Assembly (NCBI GenBank): GCA_025450955.1
Contig: JANWLJ010000266.1
Span: 1 to 5,057, forward strand
Direction: 5' to 3'
Length of the DNA: 5,057 nt
DNA from: Polyangium sp. (in: bacteria)
Lineage (GTDB): Bacteria; Myxococcota_A; Polyangia; Palsa-1104
The position numbers and the translations under genes were made by a program. Of the stretch, positions 1 to 5,057 are shown piece by piece; position 1 is the first letter of the stretch; the number at the start of each line of letters is the position of its first letter. Below the pieces are notes generated by a model, which was given only the letters and a program-made list of their open reading frames with translations, had not been told where the DNA came from and did no database searches.

Positions 1-702
1 CAGGCGGCGCTCGCCGGACAGGCCGGCGGCGCGGTCCACGCCGACGAGGCGCAGGTGGAGACCGCTCGGCTCAACCTCGACTACGCGCACGTGCGCTCGC
101 CGATCGACGGGGTGGTCGGGGTGCGGCTGGTCGACGCGGGCAATCTGGTGCGCGCCACCGACACCACCGGGCTGGTGGTGATCACCGAGATCGATCCGGC
201 GGCGCTCTACGTCACCGTCGCCGAGGACGCGCTGCCCGAGGTCTCGCTCGCGCTCCAGCGCGGCAAGGTTCCGGTCGAGGTGTGGAGCCGCGACGGCGCC
301 ACCCAGCTCGGCTCAGGCGAGCTCTACGTGATCGACAACCAGATCAACCAGGCGACCGCGACCTTGCGGCTCAAGTGCAAGGTGCCGAATCCGAAGCGCC
401 TGCTCTGGCCGAATCAGTTCGTCAAGGCGCGGCTGCTCGTCGACGTGCGCAAGGCCGCGATCGTGACCGAGCTCGGGGCGGTGCAGCACGGGCCGCAAGG
501 CACCTTCGTCTATCTGGTCGGCGCGGGGAATAAAGCGGAGGTGCGGCCGGTGAAGGTGGCGCTCTCGGCGGGCGAGCTCGCGGTGATTGGCGAGGGTCTT
601 AAGCCCGGCGACGCGGTGGTGGTCGAGGGGCAGGATTCGCTCCGGCCCGGCGCGCCCGTGATCCCGCGACCGGGAGTCGCCGACTTCAAGAGCCAAAAAT
701 GA
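1..702 (+). CDS. mdtA: MdtA-like RND efflux periplasmic adaptor (membrane fusion protein), 3' part
   Basis: This is the C-terminal 233 residues of a periplasmic adaptor that bridges an inner-membrane RND permease and an outer-membrane TolC-type channel. The frame is open from base 1, so the start and the N-terminal lipoprotein or signal region lie upstream. In order one sees the end of the alpha-helical hairpin (residues 1-27), the second half of the lipoyl domain (about 28-61, with RSPIDGVVG and the DAGNLV turn), the beta-barrel (about 64-145, with VIDNQI near 110 and WPNQFVKARL at 136-145) and the membrane-proximal domain (about 150-222, with GTFVYLV and GLKPGDAVVVEG). The DTTGLVVI, DNQI and PNQF signatures match E. 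coli MdtA as I recall it, more closely than AcrA. The C-terminal tail is about 20 residues shorter than in E. coli MdtA. The usual Ile-Pro entering the membrane-proximal domain is replaced by IVTELGAV. The stop overlaps the start of the permease gene. Family assignment is firm; the MdtA subfamily rests on sequence resemblance plus the two downstream permeases. Confidence 0.93.
   Translation, partial: QAALAGQAGGAVHADEAQVETARLNLDYAHVRSPIDGVVGVRLVDAGNLVRATDTTGLVVITEIDPAALYVTVAEDALPEVSLALQRGKVPVEVWSRDGATQLGSGELYVIDNQINQATATLRLKCKVPNPKRLLWPNQFVKARLLVDVRKAAIVTELGAVQHGPQGTFVYLVGAGNKAEVRPVKVALSAGELAVIGEGLKPGDAVVVEGQDSLRPGAPVIPRPGVADFKSQK
688..692 (+). promoter_or_regulatory. Weak ribosome-binding site for mdtB
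   Basis: AAGAG sits 6 bases before the ATG at 699. It is only a partial Shine-Dalgarno match, in a locally A-rich patch that ends in a run of five A bases. No better candidate exists at a usable distance. Confidence 0.4.
699..702 (+). other. ATGA stop/start overlap, mdtA to mdtB
   Basis: The ATG of the MdtB-like gene (699-701) overlaps the TGA stop of the adaptor gene (700-702). Together with the weak upstream AAGAG (688-692), this suggests that ribosomes ending the adaptor reinitiate on the permease. Overlap is seen directly; coupling is inferred. Confidence 0.85.
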
Positions 703-3700
703 CCGAGCCGGAGCCGGCGCACGGCAACATCTCCGAGCCGTTCATCCGGCGGCCGGTGGCGACCACGCTGCTGATGATCGGCGTCGCGCTCGCCGGAATG
801 ATCGGCTATCGCGAGCTGCCGGTCGCGGCGCTGCCGCAGGTCGACTATCCGACCATCGTCGTCTCCACCGCGCTGCCGGGCGCCAGCCCGGAGACGATGG
901 CCTCGGCGGTGACCACCCCGCTCGAGCGTCAGTTCGGCCAGATGCCGTCGCTCACGCAGATGACCTCGGTGTCGAGCTTCGCGACCTCGCAGATCACGCT
1001 TCAGTTCTCGCTCGACCGCAACATCGACGCCGCCGAGCAGGACGTGCAGGCGGCGATCAACGCGGCGTCGAATCTGTTGCCGCCGACCTTGCCGGCGCCG
1101 CCGACCTACTCGAAGTCGAATCCGGCCGACACGCCGGTTTTGACGCTGGCGATCAGCTCCGACACCATGCCGCTGCCCCAGGTCGACGACTACGCCGACT
1201 CGGTGCTCGGGCAGAAGATCTCGCAGGTCTCCGGAGTCGGCCTGGTCACCATCAACGGCGGGCAGAAGCCGGCGGTGCGGGTGCAGGTCGATCCGGTCGC
1301 GCTCGCCGGCACCGGGCTCGGGCTCGAGGACGTGCGGCTGGCGCTGGCGGCGGCGAACGTCAATCAGCCGAAGGGCAACATCGACGGGCCGCGCCAGGAC
1401 TACACCATCGCCACCAACGATCAGATCGACAAAGCCGCGGGCTTTCGCCCGCTGGTGATCGCCTACAAAAACGGCGCGCCGATTCGACTCGAGGAGGTCG
1501 CCGACGTCAAAGACGGCGTCGAGAACGCGCAGCTCGCCGGCTGGGCCGGACGTCACCGCGCGGTGATCGTCAACGTGCAGCGCCAGCCGGGCGCCAACAT
1601 CATCAAGGTCACCGACGCGATCAAGAAGCTTCTGCCGCAGCTCTCGGCGTCGATGCCGCAGGGGATCGATGTCTCGGTCCTCTCCGATCGCACCGAGACG
1701 GTGCGCGCCTCGGTCAAGGACGTGCAGTTCACGCTGCTGCTCACCGTGCTGTTGGTGGTGCTGGTCATCTACGTCTTTTTGCGCAGCGTGCGCGCGACCA
1801 TCATCCCCGGCGTGGCGGTGCCGCTCTCGCTCATCGCCACCTTCGGGATCATGGAGCTGTGCGGCTTCTCGCTGAACAACCTGTCGCTCATGGCGCTCAC
1901 CATCTCGACCGGCTTCGTGGTCGACGACGCGATCGTGATGGTCGAGAACATCGCGCGCTACGTCGAGCTCGGCGAGCGGCCGTTCGACGCCGCGCTCAAG
2001 GGCTCCAAGCAAATCGGCTTCACCATCGTCTCGCTCACCGTCTCGCTGGTGGCGGTCTTGATTCCGCTCCTGTTCATGGGCGGGCTCATCGGGCGACTGT
2101 TCCGCGAGTTCGCGGTCACCCTCTCGATCGCGATCGCGGTCTCGGCGGTGCTGTCGCTCACCTTGACCGCGATGATGGCGGGCTGGCTCCTCAAGCCGCA
2201 CGAGGCGGAGCATCCCGGCGCGTTCGCCCGCGCGTTCGAGCGCGGCTTCTCGGCCACCGCCCGCTTCTACGAGCGCACGCTCGCCTGGGTCTTGCGCCAC
2301 CAGTTCGCCACCCTGCTCGCCACGCTCGGCACGGTGGCGTTCACCGGCCTGCTCGCGGTGGTGGTGCCGAAGGGCTTCTTTCCCGTCGAGGACACCGGGA
2401 TGATCGTCGGCGTCTCCGAGGCGGCGCCCGATGTTTCGTTTCAGCGGATGATGGAACGGCAACAGGCGCTGTCCGAGGTGCTGCTCGCCGATCCCGACGT
2501 CGCCACCGTCGCCTCGTACATCGGCGCCGACGGCACCAACATCACCACCAACTCGGGCCGCTTCTCGATCGCGCTCAAGCCGCGCGAGGAGCGGAGCGCG
2601 AGCGCCACCGAGATCATCGCCCGGCTCAAGCCCAAGCTCCAGTCGGTCGAGGGCATCACCGCCTATCTGCAGCCGGTGCAGGATCTCCAGATCGATAACC
2701 GGATCAGCCGCACCCAATATCAGTTCACCCTCGAGGACGCCGACCCGACCGAGCTCGCCGAGTGGGCGCCCAGGATCCTCGCGCGGCTGCGCACCCTGCC
2801 CGAGCTGCGCGACGTCGCCTCCGATCAGGAGTCGGGCGGAAAGTCGCTCGAGCTCGCGATCGATCGCGACACCGCCGGCCGCCTCGGGGTGACGCCGCAG
2901 GCGATCGACGACACGCTCTACGACGCGTTCGGGCAGCGGATCGTCTCGACCATCTTCACCCAGCTCAACCTCTATCGGGTGATCCTCGAGGTGCGCCCCG
3001 AAGATCAAAACAGCGCCGACGCGCTCTCGCGGGTGTTCGTGCGCTCGTCGACCGGTGACGCGGTGCCGCTGTCGAGCTTCGCCCACTACACCGAGAAGCA
3101 CACGCCGCTGTCGATCAGCCACCAGGGGCAGTTCCCGGCGGTGACGCTCTCGTTCAATACCGCAAGCGGCGTGTCGCTCGGCGCGGCGGTCGCCGCGATC
3201 CAGGCGGCGATGGGCACCATGGAGCTGCCGCCTGGCGTGCACGGCGAGTTCGAAGGCGCGGCGCAGGCGTTCCGTCAGGCGCTCGCGTCCGAGCCGCTCC
3301 TCATCCTCGCGGCGCTGCTCACCGTCTACATCGTCCTCGGCGTGCTCTACGAGAGCTACATCCACCCGCTCACGATCTTGTCGACCTTGCCGTCGGCGGG
3401 CGTGGGCGCGCTGCTCGCGCTCATCATCTGCCGCGTCGAGTTCGACGTGATCGCGCTCATCGGGATCATCCTGCTCGTCGGCATCGTCAAGAAGAACGCG
3501 ATCATGATGATCGACTTCGCGCTCGAGGCGGAGCGCGAGGGAGGCCAGCCGCCCGAGCAGGCGATCTTCCAGGCGAGCCTGCTCCGCTTCCGGCCGATCA
3601 TGATGACCACCATGGCGGCGCTGCTCGGCGCGCTGCCGCTCGCGCTCGGCAGCGGCACCGGCTCGGAGCTGCGCCGTCCGCTCGGCATCACCATCGTCGG

Positions 3701-3836
3701 CGGGCTCCTGCTCTCGCAGATCCTCACCCTCTACACCACGCCGGTCATCTACCTTTATATGGATCGGCTGGCGCGCGTGTTTCGCCGCCCGCGGGTGACC
3801 GTGCCCGAGCCCGAGCCCGAGGTGCGCGCGCCGTGA
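699..3836 (+). CDS. mdtB: MdtB-like RND multidrug efflux permease, complete
   Basis: This is a proton-driven inner-membrane RND (HAE-1 type) transporter of 1045 residues, against 1040 in E. coli MdtB. TM1 (about 20-37) is followed by the first large periplasmic porter loop (38-341), then TM2 (342-362), TM3 (367-388), TM4 (394-419), TM5 (441-463), TM6 (471-498) and TM7 (535-556). The second periplasmic loop (557-865) precedes TM8 (866-886) and TM9-TM12, with TM10 at about 917-942. The proton-relay residues are intact: D409 and D410 in TM4 (GFVVDDAIV), K932 in TM10 (IVKKNAIMM), R963 and T970 in TM11 (RFRPIMMTT). They correspond to AcrB D407, D408, K940, R971 and T978. N-terminal signatures RRPVATTLLM, PQVDYPTI, PLERQFGQM and RQPGANII match MdtB rather than MdtC. 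In TM6 the usual LTP..C motif reads LTAMMAG. The ATG at 699 overlaps the adaptor stop; only a weak AAGAG (688-692) precedes it. The termini carry Glu-Pro runs (MTEPEP and EPEPEV). It likely forms a heterotrimer with the downstream permease; substrates cannot be read from sequence. Confidence 0.96.
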   Translation: MTEPEPAHGNISEPFIRRPVATTLLMIGVALAGMIGYRELPVAALPQVDYPTIVVSTALPGASPETMASAVTTPLERQFGQMPSLTQMTSVSSFATSQITLQFSLDRNIDAAEQDVQAAINAASNLLPPTLPAPPTYSKSNPADTPVLTLAISSDTMPLPQVDDYADSVLGQKISQVSGVGLVTINGGQKPAVRVQVDPVALAGTGLGLEDVRLALAAANVNQPKGNIDGPRQDYTIATNDQIDKAAGFRPLVIAYKNGAPIRLEEVADVKDGVENAQLAGWAGRHRAVIVNVQRQPGANIIKVTDAIKKLLPQLSASMPQGIDVSVLSDRTETVRASVKDVQFTLLLTVLLVVLVIYVFLRSVRATIIPGVAVPLSLIATFGIMELCGFSLNNLSLMALTISTGFVVDDAIVMVENIARYVELGERPFDAALKGSKQIGFTIVSLTVSLVAVLIPLLFMGGLIGRLFREFAVTLSIAIAVSAVLSLTLTAMMAGWLLKPHEAEHPGAFARAFERGFSATARFYERTLAWVLRHQFATLLATLGTVAFTGLLAVVVPKGFFPVEDTGMIVGVSEAAPDVSFQRMMERQQALSEVLLADPDVATVASYIGADGTNITTNSGRFSIALKPREERSASATEIIARLKPKLQSVEGITAYLQPVQDLQIDNRISRTQYQFTLEDADPTELAEWAPRILARLRTLPELRDVASDQESGGKSLELAIDRDTAGRLGVTPQAIDDTLYDAFGQRIVSTIFTQLNLYRVILEVRPEDQNSADALSRVFVRSSTGDAVPLSSFAHYTEKHTPLSISHQGQFPAVTLSFNTASGVSLGAAVAAIQAAMGTMELPPGVHGEFEGAAQAFRQALASEPLLILAALLTVYIVLGVLYESYIHPLTILSTLPSAGVGALLALIICRVEFDVIALIGIILLVGIVKKNAIMMIDFALEAEREGGQPPEQAIFQASLLRFRPIMMTTMAALLGALPLALGSGTGSELRRPLGITIVGGLLLSQILTLYTTPVIYLYMDRLARVFRRPRVTVPEPEPEVRAP
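723..1947 (+). repeat. Paralogous direct repeat, copy 1 (5' part of mdtB)
   Basis: From codon 9 of the MdtB-like gene, this segment aligns without insertions or deletions, as judged by hand, to 3833-5057 at a constant offset of 3,110 bases. It is a diverged coding paralogy, not a recent duplication. Identical blocks include 1040-1066 and 1580-1601, and 1890-1937 has only two mismatches. The partner segment is cut by the window edge. Confidence 0.8.
3819..3824 (+). promoter_or_regulatory. Ribosome-binding site for mdtC
   Basis: GAGGTG lies inside the last codons of the MdtB-like gene, 8 bases before the GTG at 3833. It is a good match to the 16S rRNA anti-Shine-Dalgarno core and supports the choice of the GTG start. 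Confidence 0.7.
3833..3836 (+). other. GTGA stop/start overlap, mdtB to mdtC
   Basis: The GTG start of the MdtC-like gene (3833-3835) overlaps the TGA stop of the MdtB-like gene (3834-3836). This couples production of the two permease subunits, which should help keep their ratio fixed for a heterotrimer. The overlap is seen; the role in stoichiometry is inferred. Confidence 0.85.
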
Positions 3837-5057
3837 ACATCTCGGCGCCGTTCATCCGCCGACCGATCGCGACCTTTTTACTCGCGGCGGCGATCCTGGT
3901 CGCCGGCTCGGCGGCGTTCACCCAGCTCCCGGTGGCGCCCTTGCCGCGGGTCGATTTTCCGACGGTGAACGTGTCGGCGAGCCTGCCCGGCGCCAGCCCG
4001 GCGACGATGGCGATGGCGGTGGCGACCCCGCTCGAGCGGCGCTTCGGTCGGATCGCCGGCCTCACCGAGATGACCTCGACCTCGACCATCGGCTCGACCT
4101 CGATCGTGATGCAGTTCGATCTCGATCGCGACGTCGACGCCGCCGCGCGGGACGTGCAGGCGGCGATCAACGCGGCCGGCGGCGATCTGCCGCCGAACCT
4201 GCCGTTCCGTCCCACCTACCGCAAGGTCAATCCCGCCGACTCGCCGATCCTCATCTACTCCTTGAAGTCGGAGACCCTGCCGCTCTCGGCGGTCTACGAA
4301 GCGGGCAACACCGTCTTCGCGCAAAAGATCGCGCAGGTCGAAGGGGTCGGCGAGGTCTACGTCGGCGGCGGGCAGCAGCCGGCGGTGCGGGTGCAGGCCG
4401 ATCCGCAAGCGCTCGCCGGCGCCAACCTCTCGATGGAGGAGCTGCGCACCACCCTCGGCACCCTCACCGCCAATCGGCCCAAAGGATCGGTCTATAACGG
4501 CAAGACCCAATCGACCGTCGCCGCCAACGATCAGCTGGTCGGCGCCGACGCGTGGAAGGGCGCGATCATCCACTACCAGAACAACGCGCCGGTGCGCCTC
4601 GGCGACGTCGCGCACGTGGTCAACGGCGTCGAGGACGAGCGGGTCGCGGGCTGGTCCGACGGCGAGCGCACCTGCGTCCTCATCGTGCGGCGCCAGCCGG
4701 GCGCCAACATCCTCGACGTGATCGATCGGATCAAAGACGTGATCCCGCCGCTCATCCACTCGGTGTCGCCGGCGATCGACGTCGAGCTGACCATGGATCG
4801 CGCGCAGACCATCCGCGCCTCGGTGGCCGACGTCGAGTTCGCGCTGGTGGTCTCGGTCGCGCTGGTGGTGATGGTGGTGTTTCTCTTTTTGCGCAGCGCC
4901 TGGGCGACCGCGATCCCGAGCGTGGCGGTGCCGCTGTCTTTGATGGCGACCTTCGGCGTCATGTACCTGTTCGGCTACAGCGTCGACAACCTGTCCTTGA
5001 TGGCGCTCACCATCTCCACCGGCTTCGTCGTCGACGACGCGATCGTGGTCACCGAAA
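3833..5057 (+). CDS. mdtC: MdtC-like RND multidrug efflux permease, 5' part
   Basis: The reading frame opens with GTG at 3833 and is uninterrupted for 408 codons to the window edge; E. coli MdtC has about 1025 residues, so roughly 60% is missing. The N-terminus reads MNISAPFIRRPIATFLLAAA, with TM1 at about 12-29. It is followed by the first periplasmic porter loop (30-335), TM2 (336-354), TM3 (359-383) and most of TM4 (from 386), which includes the proton-relay pair D401 and D402 (GFVVDDAIVV). The stretches LPVAPLPRVDFP, VSASLPGASP, ATPLERRFGRIAG, FDLDRDVDAAARDVQ and PTYRKVNPADSP match E. coli MdtC better than MdtB, which supports the MdtC assignment. No in-frame ATG occurs before the conserved region, so the GTG is the only sensible start. 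It overlaps the upstream TGA by 4 bases and has a GAGGTG ribosome-binding sequence 8 bases upstream. Leu16 is encoded by TTA, the only in-frame TTA in the window. It probably works only together with the MdtB-like subunit. Confidence 0.94.
   Translation, partial: MNISAPFIRRPIATFLLAAAILVAGSAAFTQLPVAPLPRVDFPTVNVSASLPGASPATMAMAVATPLERRFGRIAGLTEMTSTSTIGSTSIVMQFDLDRDVDAAARDVQAAINAAGGDLPPNLPFRPTYRKVNPADSPILIYSLKSETLPLSAVYEAGNTVFAQKIAQVEGVGEVYVGGGQQPAVRVQADPQALAGANLSMEELRTTLGTLTANRPKGSVYNGKTQSTVAANDQLVGADAWKGAIIHYQNNAPVRLGDVAHVVNGVEDERVAGWSDGERTCVLIVRRQPGANILDVIDRIKDVIPPLIHSVSPAIDVELTMDRAQTIRASVADVEFALVVSVALVVMVVFLFLRSAWATAIPSVAVPLSLMATFGVMYLFGYSVDNLSLMALTISTGFVVDDAIVVTE
3833..5057 (+). repeat. Paralogous direct repeat, copy 2 (5' part of mdtC)
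   Basis: This is the counterpart of 723-1947. Matching blocks are 4150-4176 (27 bases identical), 4690-4711 (22 bases identical) and 5000-5047 (two mismatches). They encode the conserved DVQAAINAA, RQPGANI and MALTISTGFVVDDAIV stretches. Confidence 0.8.

Noticed and set aside
1774..1788. T-run as a possible internal terminator (also at 4884-4898)
   Set aside because: There is no convincing GC hairpin directly before the T-run, and it lies inside conserved coding sequence.
2130..2137. GCGATCGC palindrome, the cyanobacterial HIP1 octamer
   Set aside because: Only an isolated occurrence was noticed, among many CGATCG and GATC strings that follow from frequent atc/gtc/gcg codon pairs. This does not support a cyanobacterial host.
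1859..2698. A 279-codon open frame on the plus strand inside mdtB
   Set aside because: It is an out-of-phase reading of a strongly conserved permease. The product is Arg/His/Ala-rich with no family resemblance.
510..3365. A 951-codon open frame on the minus strand, opposite mdtB
   Set aside because: It is codon-aligned with the mdtB frame, so it stays open simply because mdtB avoids TTA, CTA and TCA codons there. Its translation is a low-complexity Arg/His/Asp/Glu/Gly-rich string with no recognisable domain, typical of antisense of GC-rich genes.
3878..4759. A 293-codon open frame on the minus strand, opposite mdtC
   Set aside because: It is also codon-aligned with the sense gene and ends exactly at the single TTA codon of mdtC. 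Its resemblance to the antisense frame over mdtB only mirrors the paralogy of the two permeases.
1..5057. A novel or accessory system such as a defence island, mobile element or CRISPR array
   Set aside because: All bases are accounted for by three overlapping genes of one well-known efflux family. No direct-repeat array, inverted terminal repeat, transposase or tRNA-like structure was seen.

Overview
The window is a GC-rich (by eye about two thirds G+C), fully coding stretch with everything on the + strand. The dominant signal is a tripartite RND drug-efflux operon of the MdtABC type. Such pumps span inner membrane, periplasm and outer membrane, so the host is a Gram-negative bacterium. The strong preference for C/G at third codon positions (ctc, ctg, tcg, gcg, atc) would fit a high-GC proteobacterium or a myxobacterium-like lineage, but nothing here fixes the taxon.

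Layout: (1) bases 1-702 hold the 3' part of a periplasmic adaptor (membrane fusion protein) gene like mdtA, whose start lies before the window. (2) Bases 699-3836 hold a complete 1045-residue RND permease like MdtB. (3) From 3833 to the window edge runs the first 408 codons of a second RND permease like MdtC, which continues beyond the window. Both junctions are 4-base stop/start overlaps (ATGA at 699-702, GTGA at 3833-3836), so the three genes are almost certainly one transcript with coupled translation. No intergenic space of any size exists, and no promoter, terminator, RNA gene, mobile element or CRISPR array was seen.

How the genes work together: by analogy with E. coli MdtABC, the two permeases form a heteromeric proton-driven trimer in the inner membrane. 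The adaptor links that trimer to a TolC-like outer-membrane channel, which is not encoded in the window. Proton-relay residues are intact in MdtB (D409, D410, K932, R963, T970), and the Asp pair is present in the visible part of MdtC (D401, D402), so both subunits look functional as far as they can be read.

The two permease genes are old tandem paralogs. From MdtB codon 9 and MdtC codon 1 they align without a gap at a constant 3,110-base offset up to the window edge, with some short identical DNA blocks. The window looks like an ordinary, well-preserved efflux operon. The points worth a second look are modest: an unusual Ala in place of the near-invariant TM6 Pro of MdtB, possible sequence sharing between the two permease genes, and a lone TTA codon near the start of mdtC. 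I found no sign of a novel system.
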